Shown piece by piece: positions 33,993 through 43,738 of a stretch of DNA of 54,740 nucleotides. Location: contig JALOAI010000029.1 in assembly GCA_023228945.1 (NCBI GenBank), forward strand, positions 1 through 54,740, written 5' to 3'. Under the pieces are notes generated by a model. That model saw only the letters and a list, made by a program, of their open reading frames with translations. It did no database searches and was not told where the DNA came from. The position numbers and the translations under genes are program-made. This DNA is from Pigmentiphaga sp. GTDB lineage: Bacteria > Pseudomonadota > Gammaproteobacteria > Burkholderiales > Burkholderiaceae_B. Numbering within the stretch: position 1 is the stretch's first letter; each line of letters starts with the position of its first letter.

Positions 33993-34439
33993 ATGCTCAA
34001 GGTCCAGGAAATTCTGCGCGTCAAAGGCGACGCCTTGTATACCGCCAAGCCCGATACGCCGGTGTACCAGGCGATCGACACCATGGCGCTGCACGACATC
34101 GGCTCCCTCGTCATCATGGAGTTTGGCCAGTTGGCGGGCATGGTCACGTTTCGCGAGGTCATCCGCCACTGCCATGAGCGGCCGGGCGACACCAGCGCCA
34201 CCATCCGCAGCATCATGGACGATGCTCCGGTCAGCGTCTCGCCCAATACCGACATCGACGAAGTACGCCGGCTGATGCTCGAACACCACGCGCGCTATCT
34301 GCCGGTGATGGATGGCCCCACCCTGCTCGGCGTGATCTCGCTCTACGATGTTGCGCGCGCGGTGGTTCAAGCCCAGGCCTTCGAGAACGACATGCTCAAG
34401 GCCTATATCCGCGACTGGCCCGCGGACTCCAACCGCTAG
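33993..34439 (+). CDS. Tandem CBS-domain protein
   Basis: A 148-aa protein that is almost entirely one CBS pair. The first repeat is about residues 8-65 (TPVYQAIDTMALHDIGSLVI, GMVTFREVIR) and the second about 73-130 (VSVSPNTDIDEVRRLMLEHH, RYLPVMDG, LLGVISLYDVARAVV). CBS pairs bind adenine nucleotides and regulate partner proteins. No partner domain is fused here. ATG at 33993 is the family start; the frame is open further upstream in sequence without coding character. Confidence 0.9.
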   Translation: MLKVQEILRVKGDALYTAKPDTPVYQAIDTMALHDIGSLVIMEFGQLAGMVTFREVIRHCHERPGDTSATIRSIMDDAPVSVSPNTDIDEVRRLMLEHHARYLPVMDGPTLLGVISLYDVARAVVQAQAFENDMLKAYIRDWPADSNR

Positions 34440-34451
34440 CCCCGCGCGCGC

Positions 34452-35483
34452 TCAGGCCGCCCGGCGATCGCGGCGCCGCACTTGTGCCCAGGCCTCGGCC
34501 AGCACGCCGGGATCATTGGCGGCCAGCAAGCGGGCATCCGACAACATCTGGCGCCATCGCCGGGCGCCCGGCGCGCCGTTGGTGAACGCCAGCAAAGGCT
34601 TGACGACCACCCGCAACGGTACGCCTTGTATAACCTGCCCGGCGGCATAATCCTGGAGCCGGGCCACCACGGTGTCGTCGTCCAGTTGGCCATCTTCCGG
34701 CCACAGCCGTGACGAGACCTCCCGCAGGACCCGCGGACGATGCCAAGCCTCGCGGCCCAGCATGACGCCAGCCAGCGGCGGATGCGCGCCGGCTTCGCCA
34801 TCAGCGGTGGCTTGCAATTCGGCGATGCTTTGGTCCGCGGTTTTGAGTCCGCCGTTGAGCACGAAGCGCAGTTCGGGAAAATCCCGCTGCAGTTGCCGAA
34901 CGATGGCGTAGCGCAGCGGCGGAATCTCTCGATTCTCTTTGGGCGACAAGCCCTTGAGCACCGCATTGCGCGCGTGCACGATGAAAAGCTCGCAGCCGGC
35001 GTCGCTTACCGCGCCGACGAAATCCCGCACCGGCCCATACGACTCGTCGGCGTCCAGCCCGATGCGGTGCTTGACCGTCACCGGCAGATCCGCCGCGTCC
35101 CGCATCGCCTTGACGCCATCGGCCACGGTTTGCGGCTCGGCCATCAGGCAGGCGCCAAAAGCTCCTTTCTGGACTCTTTCGGAGGGGCAACCGCAGTTGA
35201 GATTGATTTCGTCGTAGCGCCAGCGCGCGGCGAGCCGAGCCGCGTGGGCCAGTTCGTTTGGCTCGCTGCCGCCAACCTGCAGCGCCACCGGATGTTCGGT
35301 GGCGTCGAAGTCTAGATGACGCGCCACATTGCCATGGCGCAGCGCGCCAGTGGTGATCATTTCGGTATACAGCCGTGCACGCGGCGCCAGAAGGCGGTGG
35401 AAAAAACGGCAGTGGCGGTCCGTCCAATCCAGCATCGGGGCCACGCATAGCGACCAGTCGTTCAATTTCAAGGAATTACTCAC
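34452..35483 (-). CDS. dusA: tRNA-dihydrouridine synthase A
   Basis: A 343-aa Dus enzyme that reduces uridine 20/20a in the D-loop of tRNA with FMN and NADPH. Motifs are VAPMLDWTDRHCRFFHR (FMN site, about 14-30), YTEMITTGALRHG, LQVGGSEPNELAHAAR, DEINLNCGCPSERVQ (catalytic Cys, about 98) with GAFGACLM, VTVKHRIGLD, FIVHARNAVLKGLSPKENRE and FVLNGGLKT. The insertion KGLSPKENREIPPLRY is characteristic of DusA. It is convergent with the CBS gene, 12 bases apart. Confidence 0.95.
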   Translation of the reverse strand: MSNSLKLNDWSLCVAPMLDWTDRHCRFFHRLLAPRARLYTEMITTGALRHGNVARHLDFDATEHPVALQVGGSEPNELAHAARLAARWRYDEINLNCGCPSERVQKGAFGACLMAEPQTVADGVKAMRDAADLPVTVKHRIGLDADESYGPVRDFVGAVSDAGCELFIVHARNAVLKGLSPKENREIPPLRYAIVRQLQRDFPELRFVLNGGLKTADQSIAELQATADGEAGAHPPLAGVMLGREAWHRPRVLREVSSRLWPEDGQLDDDTVVARLQDYAAGQVIQGVPLRVVVKPLLAFTNGAPGARRWRQMLSDARLLAANDPGVLAEAWAQVRRRDRRAA

Positions 35484-35575
35484 CTAGGGGCTTCTCGTGT
35501 CTGAACCGGATTTTACGGCGTGCTTGGACGGCCTGGAAAAACCCAATCCCGGCGAGTGGCCTGAACCCCGATATA

Positions 35576-35589
35576 ATTAACACGTTAAT
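35576..35589. promoter_or_regulatory. Palindrome upstream of the aldehyde dehydrogenase gene
   Basis: ATTAAC-AC-GTTAAT is a perfect 6-2-6 inverted repeat in an AT-rich island, about 180 bases before the dehydrogenase start and about 90 bases before the dusA start. It may be an operator for a one-component regulator. No matching regulator is next to it. Confidence 0.4.
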
Positions 35590-35768
35590 ATTCTGCGCTT
35601 TGTCTTAATCCATACGGCGAAGTGCCATGGGGCGATCGGCACGCCTTCGCCCGCAATCGGCCGTACCACCGGACAGGTTTTCATCTCAGTTATCCATTGC
35701 GCCACGCGCCACTCGCATCGCATGAAACGGGTGTCCAAGCGCGGGCAGTTTCATCTCAGGAGCATGCC

Positions 35769-37256
35769 ATGAGTTCCCCCACCTTCCCGCTGCAGTTGGC
35801 CGACCCTGGCTTGTTGCATAGCCGCGCCTATATCGACGGCGCCTGGGTGGATGCCACTGACGGGGCCGAGTTTACCGTGGAGAATCCGGCCACCGGCGAC
35901 GTGATCGCCCGCGTTGCCAATCTCGACGGCGCCCAGACCGATGCCGCCATTGCCGCGGCTCAGCGCGCAATGCCCGCCTGGAGCCGCCGCACGGGCAAGG
36001 ACCGCGCCCGTCTTTTGCGCAACTGGTTCGAGCTGATGCTTGAGCACACCGAGGATCTCGCCCGCCTGATGACGCTGGAGCAAGGCAAGCCCCTGGCCGA
36101 AGCGCGTGGCGAGGTGGCCTATGCCGCTTCCTTCATCGAGTGGTTCGCCGAAGAAGCCAAGCGCGTGGCCGGCGAGATCCCGGCCTCGCCCATGGCCGAC
36201 GCCCGCATGCTGGTCTTGCGCCAGCCGATCGGCGTCTGCGCGGCCATCACGCCTTGGAATTTTCCGTTGGCGATGATCACCCGCAAGGCCGGCCCGGCGC
36301 TGGCCGCGGGTTGCAGCATGGTCATCAAGCCGGCCGAGCAAACGCCGCTGTCGGCACTGGCACTGGCCGAATTGGCCGATCGCGCCGGCATCCCGGCGGG
36401 CGTGCTCAACCTGGTGACGGCCGACGGCGGCCGTTCCATCGAGGTGGGCAAGGCGCTGTGTGCCAGTCCCGCCGTCCGCAAGCTGAGCTTTACCGGCTCC
36501 ACGGAAGTCGGCCGCATCCTGATGCGCCAGAGCTCCGACACGATCAAGAAACTGTCGCTCGAGCTGGGCGGCAATGCGCCGTTCATCGTCTTTGACGACG
36601 CCGATCTCGACGCCGCGGTGGAAGGCGCCATCGCTTCCAAATATCGCAATTCCGGCCAGACCTGCGTGTGCAGCAACCGCTTTTATGCGCATGACAAGGT
36701 ATACGACGCTTTCGTTGAAAAACTGGCGGAGCGCAGCCGGCAATTGCCGGTGGGCGACGGCTTTGGCGACGGCGTTCTGCAGGGCCCGCTGATCGACGAC
36801 GACGCCGTCGCCAAGGTCGAGAGCCAGGTGCGCGACGCCGTGGAGCGAGGCGCCCGGGTGGTGGCCGGCGGCAAGATCGATGCCCGGGGCCCGCGTTTTT
36901 ATCAACCGACCGTGCTGGCCGACGTCACTCCCGACATGCGGTGCATGCAAGACGAGACTTTCGGTCCGGTCGCCCCGGTGGCGCGCTTTCATACCGACGA
37001 CGAGGTCATCGCCCTGGCCAATTCGCTCGACGTCGGCCTGGCGTCGTACTTCTACAGCCGCGACATGGCGCGCATCTTCCGGGTGGCCGAAGCGCTGGAG
37101 TTCGGCATGGTCGGCGTCAATACCGGCCTGATCTCGAACGAAGTGGCGCCCTTCGGCGGAGTCAAGCAGTCGGGCCTGGGACGCGAAGGTTCGATCCATG
37201 GCATCGACGACTATCTCGAACTGAAGTACGTCTGCCTCGGCGGCATCGGCCGCTGA
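35769..37256 (+). CDS. gabD: NAD(P)-dependent succinate-semialdehyde dehydrogenase (GabD-like)
   Basis: A 495-aa aldehyde dehydrogenase with ATG at 35769 after AGGAG. The signatures are ITPWNFPLAMITRKAGPALA (about 165-184), KPAEQTPLSA, FTGSTEVGRILM, catalytic Glu in LELGGNAPFIVFDDAD (about 265), catalytic Cys in SGQTCVCSNRFY (about 300) and ETFGPVAPV. TCVCxNR is the GabD-type cysteine region. It oxidises succinate semialdehyde or a similar aldehyde to the acid. A broader specificity such as glutarate semialdehyde is possible. No gabT is adjacent. Confidence 0.88.
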   Translation: MSSPTFPLQLADPGLLHSRAYIDGAWVDATDGAEFTVENPATGDVIARVANLDGAQTDAAIAAAQRAMPAWSRRTGKDRARLLRNWFELMLEHTEDLARLMTLEQGKPLAEARGEVAYAASFIEWFAEEAKRVAGEIPASPMADARMLVLRQPIGVCAAITPWNFPLAMITRKAGPALAAGCSMVIKPAEQTPLSALALAELADRAGIPAGVLNLVTADGGRSIEVGKALCASPAVRKLSFTGSTEVGRILMRQSSDTIKKLSLELGGNAPFIVFDDADLDAAVEGAIASKYRNSGQTCVCSNRFYAHDKVYDAFVEKLAERSRQLPVGDGFGDGVLQGPLIDDDAVAKVESQVRDAVERGARVVAGGKIDARGPRFYQPTVLADVTPDMRCMQDETFGPVAPVARFHTDDEVIALANSLDVGLASYFYSRDMARIFRVAEALEFGMVGVNTGLISNEVAPFGGVKQSGLGREGSIHGIDDYLELKYVCLGGIGR

Positions 37257-37406
37257 GGGCGGCCGAAAACACGGCGCGGATCGAACAACGGTTCGCGCCG
37301 GCGGGTGACCGGCCGCCACGCTGATGGCTGGAAACATGGCGGCTGCCCTCCAACGCCCCCGCCAAGCCGGCTGCGCCGGCCCGCGCGACCTCGGGCCTTA
37401 CGGTGC

Positions 37407-39233
37407 TCAGGCGGCAGTCGTTTCGCGCTGCGCCCGGCGGCGCTCGTGCTCCTGCAGGTAGCGTTTGCGCAGGCGGATCGATTTCGGCGTGACTTCCACC
37501 AGTTCGTCGTCATCGATGAACTCGACCGCGTACTCCAGCGTCAGGCGCACGGGTGGTACGAGGTCGATATGCTCATCCTTGCCCGAGGCACGGACGTTGG
37601 TGAGTTTTTTCTCGCGCACCGGATTCACCACGAGGTCGTTGTCGCGGCTATGGATGCCGATGATCATGCCCTCGTACAAGGCCTCGCCGGGCGACACGAA
37701 CATGCGGCCGCGATCCTGCAGCTTCCAGAGCGCATAAGCCACGGCATTGCCGTCGTCCTGGCTGATCAGCACGCCATTGCGGCGCTCGCCCAGCGAGCCG
37801 TCGCGCACCGGCGCATAGTCGTCGAAAATATGGCTCATCAAACCGGTGCCGCGGGTCAGCGTCATGAATTCGCCCTGGAAACCGATCAGCCCGCGCGCGG
37901 GAATGCGATACTCCAGGCGGGTCCGGCCGCGGCCGTCGGGCTGCATGTCGAGCAGATCGCCCTTGCGCCGGCCGAGCTCTTCCATCACCGCGCCCTGGTG
38001 GCCGTCTTCCACATCCACCGTCAGCAGCTCGTAGGGCTCGCAGCGCACGCCGTCGATCTCTTTGTACACCACGCGCGGACGCGACACGGCCAGTTCATAG
38101 CCTTCTCGGCGCATGTTCTCGAGCAGGATGGTGAGGTGCAGTTCGCCGCGGCCCGAGACTTCGAACACGGTATCGTCGTCGGTATCGCGCACCCGCATCG
38201 CCACGTTCGACTTGAGCTCGCGATCGAGGCGGTCGCGCAACTGGCGGCTGGTCACGAACTTGCCTTCGCGTCCGGCCAGCGGCGAGGTGTTGACCATGAA
38301 GTTCATGGTCAGCGTCGGTTCGTCGATGCGCAGCATCGGCAGCGCCTCGGGCGTGGCGGGGTCGGTGATCGTGCAGCCGATGCCGATCTCTTCGATGCCG
38401 TTGATCAGCACGATGTCGCCCGCCTCGGCCTCGTCGACCAGCACGCGCTCCAGGCCCTGGAACTTGAGCACCTGATTGACGCGGCCCTTGATCGGCGCCC
38501 CTTCGGGACCGAACTTGACGATGACGTCTTGTGCGGCCCGCAGGCGGCCGCGATTGATCCGGCCAACGCCGATCTTGCCGACATAGGTGCTGTAATCGAG
38601 CGAAATGATCTGCAGTTGCAGCGGGCCGGCGGCGTCGTCGTTACGCACCGGCACATGCTCCAGGATGGCGTTGAACAGCGGCCGCATGTCGCCGTCGCGC
38701 ACGCTATCGTCCAGGCCCGCAAAGCCGCCCAGGCCCGAGGCGTAGATCACCGGAAAGTCCAGTTGTTCTTCGGTGGCGCCGAGCTTATCGAACAGGTCGA
38801 AGGTGGCATTGATCACGTAATCGGGGCGCGCGCCGTGGCGGTCGATCTTGTTGACCACGACGATGGGCTTGAGGCCCAGGGCCAGGGCCTTGCGGGTGAC
38901 GAAACGGGTTTGCGGCATCGGCCCTTCCACCGCATCCACCAGCAGCAGCACGCCGTCGACCATCGACAGCACGCGTTCGACCTCGCCGCCGAAGTCGGCG
39001 TGGCCCGGGGTATCGATGATGTTGATGTGCGTGCCTTCGTACTCCACGGCGCAGTTCTTGGCCAGGATGGTGATGCCGCGCTCTTTCTCAATGTCGTTCG
39101 AGTCCATCACCCGCTCGTCCATCTGCTGGTTCTCGCGGAAGGCGCCGGATTGCTTGAGAAGTTGATCGACCATCGTGGTTTTGCCATGGTCGACGTGGGC
39201 GATGATCGCGATGTTGCGCAACGCTCGGGTCAT
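37407..39233 (-). CDS. typA: Ribosome-associated GTPase TypA/BipA
   Basis: A 608-aa translational GTPase. The start at 39231-39233 gives MTRALRNIAIIAHVDHGKTT with G1 in place. G2/G3 follow in ERGITILAKNCAVEY and DTPGHADFGGEVERVL, then VVNKIDRHGARPD (G4), and the EF-G-like domains with a C-terminal BipA region (RNGVLISQDDGNAVAYALW). BipA assists 50S assembly at low temperature and under stress. Its start overlaps the TruB stop by four bases, so it is the last gene of the rimP-nusA-infB-rbfA-truB operon. Confidence 0.96.
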   Translation of the reverse strand: MTRALRNIAIIAHVDHGKTTMVDQLLKQSGAFRENQQMDERVMDSNDIEKERGITILAKNCAVEYEGTHINIIDTPGHADFGGEVERVLSMVDGVLLLVDAVEGPMPQTRFVTRKALALGLKPIVVVNKIDRHGARPDYVINATFDLFDKLGATEEQLDFPVIYASGLGGFAGLDDSVRDGDMRPLFNAILEHVPVRNDDAAGPLQLQIISLDYSTYVGKIGVGRINRGRLRAAQDVIVKFGPEGAPIKGRVNQVLKFQGLERVLVDEAEAGDIVLINGIEEIGIGCTITDPATPEALPMLRIDEPTLTMNFMVNTSPLAGREGKFVTSRQLRDRLDRELKSNVAMRVRDTDDDTVFEVSGRGELHLTILLENMRREGYELAVSRPRVVYKEIDGVRCEPYELLTVDVEDGHQGAVMEELGRRKGDLLDMQPDGRGRTRLEYRIPARGLIGFQGEFMTLTRGTGLMSHIFDDYAPVRDGSLGERRNGVLISQDDGNAVAYALWKLQDRGRMFVSPGEALYEGMIIGIHSRDNDLVVNPVREKKLTNVRASGKDEHIDLVPPVRLTLEYAVEFIDDDELVEVTPKSIRLRKRYLQEHERRRAQRETTAA

Positions 39234-40165
39234 GGGGAAATTTCCTTGTGAGAAGCCATTAATCGGTGGGGCTTGAGCCACTTGCCGGCAAGACAGGCGG
39301 TGCCCAGGAAGTGTTGGTCGGGATCCCGCACTCGCAGCGGCGCGCCGGCCGGGGCGGCCACGCCCGGCGGCGCCGGTACCGTTTGGCCCAGTGCGAACCG
39401 CTGCGCGGTGGCCGCATCGAGCACTGTCACCGGCAGCTCGGCCAGCAGCGATTCCACCGGCAGCAGGCTGGCGGCGGGATCGGCCAGCGCCTCCAACTGT
39501 TCGAGCGTCACGGCCTGGGCCAGCTTGAAGCCGGCGGTACTCGTGCGCCGCAGCGCCACCAGGTGGGCGCCCGCGCCGCAAGCCCGGCCGATGTCTTGCG
39601 CCAAGGTGCGGATATAGGTGCCTTTGCTGCAGGACACCTCCAGGCGCAAGCGGCGTGCCACCCGGTCGATGGCCAAGAGCTCGAGCGACAGAATCCGCAC
39701 CTCGCGGGCCTCCCGCTCGATTTCGATACCCTTGCGGGCATAGGCGTACAAGGGCTTGCCATCGCGCTTGAGCGCCGAATACATCGGCGGTACCTGCCGT
39801 ATGGTACCGAGGAACCGCGACAAATCCGCGACGACTCTTGCCGGCTCCGCCAGCCAGGCATCGGCGGCGGCGAGATCGCCCGGCACCGGATGGCCGGTGT
39901 CGTCGCCGGTGTCGGTTTCGGTGCCCAATTGCACCGTTGCCTGATAGGCCTTATCGGCTTCGAACATGCCCGCCGAATACTTGGTGGCCTCGCCGAAGCA
40001 AAGCACCATCAAACCGGTGGCGAAGGGGTCGAGCGTGCCGGTATGGCCCGCCTTGCGGGCATTCAGGATGCGGCGCGCCCGCTGCAAGGCATGATTGCTC
40101 GACAATCCCGCGGGTTTGTCGAGCAGCAACACGCCATCGATCGCCAGGCCACGCCGCGATACCAT
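39230..40165 (-). CDS. truB: tRNA pseudouridine(55) synthase TruB
   Basis: A 311-aa TruB. GVLLLDKPAGLSSNHALQRA (about 11-30), KAGHTGTLDPFATGLMVLCF with the catalytic Asp (about 46), GKPLYAYARKGIEIERE, CSKGTYIRTLAQDIG and RRTSTAGFKL are all present, followed by the C-terminal PUA-like extension. It makes the universal T-loop pseudouridine 55. It lies 42 bases after rbfA and overlaps typA by four bases. Confidence 0.96.
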   Translation of the reverse strand: MVSRRGLAIDGVLLLDKPAGLSSNHALQRARRILNARKAGHTGTLDPFATGLMVLCFGEATKYSAGMFEADKAYQATVQLGTETDTGDDTGHPVPGDLAAADAWLAEPARVVADLSRFLGTIRQVPPMYSALKRDGKPLYAYARKGIEIEREAREVRILSLELLAIDRVARRLRLEVSCSKGTYIRTLAQDIGRACGAGAHLVALRRTSTAGFKLAQAVTLEQLEALADPAASLLPVESLLAELPVTVLDAATAQRFALGQTVPAPPGVAAPAGAPLRVRDPDQHFLGTACLAGKWLKPHRLMASHKEISP

Positions 40166-40207
40166 CGTTCACCCATCGAGAAGAAAAAAGGACGAGACGA
40201 CAGCGGC

Positions 40208-40633
40208 TCAGCCGCGCACTTCGCCAGGGTCGTCGGGTGCCGGCGGCACCTCGTCATCCGCCCGCACGCCGGGGCGGTTGGCATGGTCGATCAGCTGGTT
40301 CATGGCAAAGCCATGCGCCAGTTGCTGATCATGCAGGAACTGCAGCCGGGGCACCGTGTGGATGTGCATCAGCTTGAACAACTGCGAATGCCACCAGCCG
40401 GCCTTGTCGTTGAGGGCGGCCTCGGCGGCATCGGGCTCGGCGCCGATGACGGTGAAGTACACCTTGGCGTGAGCGTAATCCACCGACAGCTCCACCCCCG
40501 TGAGCGTGATCAGGCCGGCGCGCGCGACGTCGATCTCGCGTTGCACCAGCTTGGCGAGATCCTGCTGGATCTGGTCGGCCAGCCGCTGGTTGCGGCCGGC
40601 CCCGCCGGAGGAGGATTTTTTGTGTCGAGTCAT
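40208..40633 (-). CDS. rbfA: 30S ribosome-binding factor RbfA
   Basis: A 141-aa RbfA from ATG at 40631-40633 (MTRHKKSSSGGAGRNQRLAD). The KH-like fold landmarks are LADQIQQDLAKLVQREI, LTGVELSVDYAHAKVYFTV and HTVPRLQFLHDQQLAHG. The acidic C-terminal tail is longer than in E. coli. It acts in late 16S rRNA maturation. Five bases separate it from the infB stop. Confidence 0.95.
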   Translation of the reverse strand: MTRHKKSSSGGAGRNQRLADQIQQDLAKLVQREIDVARAGLITLTGVELSVDYAHAKVYFTVIGAEPDAAEAALNDKAGWWHSQLFKLMHIHTVPRLQFLHDQQLAHGFAMNQLIDHANRPGVRADDEVPPAPDDPGEVRG

Positions 40634-40638
40634 ACCGA

Positions 40639-43635
40639 TCAGAGGGTGCGGGCGACTTCGCGGACTTCGAAGACTTCGAGGGTATCGCCGATTTCGATGT
40701 CGTTGTAGCCGCGCAGCGTGATACCGCAATCGAAGCCGTTGCGGACCTCCTTGACATCGTCCTTGAAGCGGCGCAGCGAATCGATCGCGCCCGTCCATTG
40801 GACCACATTATTGCGCAGCAGACGTACCTGGGCATCGCGGCGTACGACGCCTTCGGTGACCATGCAGCCCGCGATGTTGCCAAGGTGGGACACGGTGAAG
40901 ATCTCCCGGATCTCGGCCTGGCCGATGACTTCCTCGCGTTTCTCGGGCGCCAGCATGCCGGACATGGCCGCCTTGACCTCGTTGACCGCGTCGTAAATGA
41001 TGTTGTAGTAGCGGATGTCGACATCGTTGACTTCCGCCAGCCGCTTGGCGCTTTGGTCGGCGCGCACATTGAAGCCGATCACCACGGCCCCCGAGGCGAT
41101 CGCCAGGTTCACGTCGCTCTCGGAGATACCACCCACCGCGGCGTGCACCACTTGTACGCGCACTTCGTCGGTGGAAAGCTTGAGCAGCGAGCTGACCAAG
41201 GCCTCCTGCGAGCCCTGGAGGTCGGTCTTGACCACCAGTTGCAGGGTTTGCGTGCCTTCGCCCAGGTTGTCGAACATCGACTCCAACTTGGCGGCCTGCT
41301 GGCGGGCCAGCTTGACGTCGCGGAACTTGCCTTGGCGGAACAGCGCGATTTCGCGGGCCTTGCGTTCGTCGGACAACACGATGACTTCGTCGCCGGCGGC
41401 CGGGACTTCGGTCAGGCCCTGGATCTCGACCGGAATCGACGGGCCGACTTCCTGGGTCGGCTTGCCGTTTTCATCGAGCATGGCGCGCACGCGACCATAA
41501 GAGGCGCCGGCCAGCACCACGTCGCCGCGCTTGAGCGTGCCGCTCTGCACCAGGATCGTGGCCACGGGGCCACGGCCTTTGTCGAGACGGGCTTCGATCA
41601 CCAGGCCCTTGGCGGTGGTATCCACCGGCGCCTTGAGTTCGAGCACCTCGGCCTGCAGCAACACGTTCTCGAGGAGATCGTCGATGCCCTGTCCGGTTTT
41701 CGCCGACACGGGCACGAAGGGCGAATCGCCGCCGTATTCTTCGGGCACGACCTCTTCGACCACCAGCTCTTGCTTGACACGCTCGGCGTTGGCCTCGGGC
41801 TTGTCGATCTTGTTGACCGCCACGATGATGGGCACGCCGGCCGCCTTGGCATGGTGAATGGCTTCGCGGGTTTGCGGCATCACGCCGTCGTCGGCCGCGA
41901 CGACCAGGATGACCAGATCGGTGGCCTTGGCGCCGCGCGCCCGCATCGCCGTAAAGGCTTCGTGCCCCGGCGTATCGAGGAAGGTGACCACGCCGCGTTC
42001 GGTTTTGACGTGATAGGCGCCGATATGCTGCGTAATACCGCCCGCCTCGCCCGACGCCACTTTGGCACGCCGGATGTAGTCGAGCAGCGAGGTCTTGCCG
42101 TGGTCGACGTGGCCCATCACGGTGACCACCGGGGCACGCGGCAACTCCGCGGCCTCTTCTTGCGGCGTTTCTTCGATCAGGAAAGCCTCGGGGTCATCCA
42201 GCTTGGCGGCGATCGCCGTGTGGCCGAGTTCTTCGACCACGATCATGGCGGTTTCCTGGTCGAGCACCTGGTTGATGGTGACCATCTGGCCCAGCTTCAT
42301 GAGCACCTTGATCACTTCCGCGGCCTTGACCGCCATCTTGTGGGCGAGATCGGCCACGGTGATGGTTTCGGGCACGTGCACTTCGCGGACGATGAATTCC
42401 TGGGCCTGCTGGCTGACCTGGGCCTGCTGGCGGCCACCACGGCCGCCGCGACCCTTGCCGCCGCCAGCGCGCCAACCGTCGGCGCGCGCGGCGTTGTTGC
42501 CGCGACCCTTGGCCGCGGGCTTCTTGCCGCGCGAATCGTCGGACCAGGTGGACGCGACCTCGGCCGACTTGATGACCTTCTTGCCGCCGGCGCCTTTATC
42601 GTCTTTCTTGACCTCGCCGGGCTTGGCCGCGGGCTTGCGCAGCGTGCCGCTGACGTTACCGGCCGCCGGCTGACCCGGCGGTTGCGCCGCCGGGGCCGGA
42701 GCCGCGGGCTTGGGCGGCGCGGGCGCGTGCAGCACCTTGCGCGGCCGGCTCAGCATTTCACGCAGGGCCGCGGCCTCGGCTTCGGCTTTCTTGCGGGCGC
42801 GTTCGCGCGCTTCGTCGGCCGAAGGATCGGCCGCCGGGGCGCGGCGCTTGACGCCTGGCACGGCTCGCGCCGGCGTGGGCGCGGTTTTGGCGGGTGCACG
42901 ACCGGGAGCGGCGGCGCCTTCGGAAGATTTGGCTGGCACGGAGTCTGGGGTAGGAGTGGGCCGGGAAGCCTCGGCCCGAGGGATCTCCTCGACCGGGGCG
43001 GGTTGGGGTTCGCTGGAGGCGGGCTCGACGGGCGGCTCGCTGGCAGCGGCGGGCGGCGCGGACTCGACGGCGGCTGCCGGTTCGGGCTCGGCCGCTTTCT
43101 CCACGGGCACCTCGGGAGCTGCCGGGGCCTCGACTTGCGTCGGCTCGACAGTTTCCGCGGCCGGCGCGGGAGCGGGTGCCGGGGCTTCCTGCGCCTCGGC
43201 CACCGGTGCGGCGGGTGCCGGCTCGGCGGCCACCGGAACCTGGGCGGGAGCCATCGGACGCTCGGTCGGCTCGACCGGCGTCTCGGCCGGAGCTTCGGCT
43301 GGCGCAGCGGCGGCGGCGGCCGGTAGTTCTTCGGTCAGGTCGCGTTTGACGAACACCCGCTTCTTGCGCACCTCGACCTGGATCGTCCGTGCCCGGCCAC
43401 TGGCGTCGGCTTGGCGGATCTCGGAGGTTTCCTTGCGCGTGAGGGTGATCTTCTTGCCTTCGGAACCGGCTCCATGCGCACGGCGCAGCGATTCCAGCAA
43501 CTGGGCCTTGTGGGCTTCGGTGATGGGATCGCTTACCGAGTTCACTTGCACGCCGGCACCGCGCAGCTGCTCCAGCAGCGCGGTGGGAGCCATTTTCAGT
43601 TCATTGGCAAACTCGGTAACGGTATTACTCGACAT
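40639..43635 (-). CDS. infB: Translation initiation factor IF-2
   Basis: A 998-aa IF-2. The IF2_N domain (about 1-50) is followed by a very long Ala/Pro/Glu-rich, disordered-looking linker (about 110-390), then a second N-region with a GRGGRGGRQQ Gly/Arg patch, and the GTPase core from about 500 (VMGHVDHGKTSLLDYIRRAK, DTPGHEAFTAMRARG, VAVNKIDKPEA). Domains II-IV follow to the C-terminus. IF-2 places fMet-tRNA on the 30S subunit. It sits in the classic nusA-infB-rbfA order; the gap to nusA is 103 bases. Confidence 0.97.
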   Translation of the reverse strand: MSSNTVTEFANELKMAPTALLEQLRGAGVQVNSVSDPITEAHKAQLLESLRRAHGAGSEGKKITLTRKETSEIRQADASGRARTIQVEVRKKRVFVKRDLTEELPAAAAAAPAEAPAETPVEPTERPMAPAQVPVAAEPAPAAPVAEAQEAPAPAPAPAAETVEPTQVEAPAAPEVPVEKAAEPEPAAAVESAPPAAASEPPVEPASSEPQPAPVEEIPRAEASRPTPTPDSVPAKSSEGAAAPGRAPAKTAPTPARAVPGVKRRAPAADPSADEARERARKKAEAEAAALREMLSRPRKVLHAPAPPKPAAPAPAAQPPGQPAAGNVSGTLRKPAAKPGEVKKDDKGAGGKKVIKSAEVASTWSDDSRGKKPAAKGRGNNAARADGWRAGGGKGRGGRGGRQQAQVSQQAQEFIVREVHVPETITVADLAHKMAVKAAEVIKVLMKLGQMVTINQVLDQETAMIVVEELGHTAIAAKLDDPEAFLIEETPQEEAAELPRAPVVTVMGHVDHGKTSLLDYIRRAKVASGEAGGITQHIGAYHVKTERGVVTFLDTPGHEAFTAMRARGAKATDLVILVVAADDGVMPQTREAIHHAKAAGVPIIVAVNKIDKPEANAERVKQELVVEEVVPEEYGGDSPFVPVSAKTGQGIDDLLENVLLQAEVLELKAPVDTTAKGLVIEARLDKGRGPVATILVQSGTLKRGDVVLAGASYGRVRAMLDENGKPTQEVGPSIPVEIQGLTEVPAAGDEVIVLSDERKAREIALFRQGKFRDVKLARQQAAKLESMFDNLGEGTQTLQLVVKTDLQGSQEALVSSLLKLSTDEVRVQVVHAAVGGISESDVNLAIASGAVVIGFNVRADQSAKRLAEVNDVDIRYYNIIYDAVNEVKAAMSGMLAPEKREEVIGQAEIREIFTVSHLGNIAGCMVTEGVVRRDAQVRLLRNNVVQWTGAIDSLRRFKDDVKEVRNGFDCGITLRGYNDIEIGDTLEVFEVREVARTL

Positions 43636-43738
43636 GCGTTTCTCTCTTTCCCGATGACATCAGCGCGCAGCGGCAAGCTCCGCGCCCGACCGGTGTTGGG
43701 TGACGCCACCGGTCACGGCGTCGCGGCAAATTCCATGG

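Noticed and set aside
35751..37337. 528-codon open frame antisense to the aldehyde dehydrogenase
   Set aside because: Compositional shadow of a certain gene.
37305..39251. 648-codon open frame antisense to typA
   Set aside because: Exactly opposite a conserved GTPase, His/Gln/Val-rich without domains.
40798..43326. 842-codon open frame antisense to infB
   Set aside because: It lies opposite IF-2, follows that gene's GC-rich codon pattern and has no recognisable domain or ribosome site. It is a compositional shadow.
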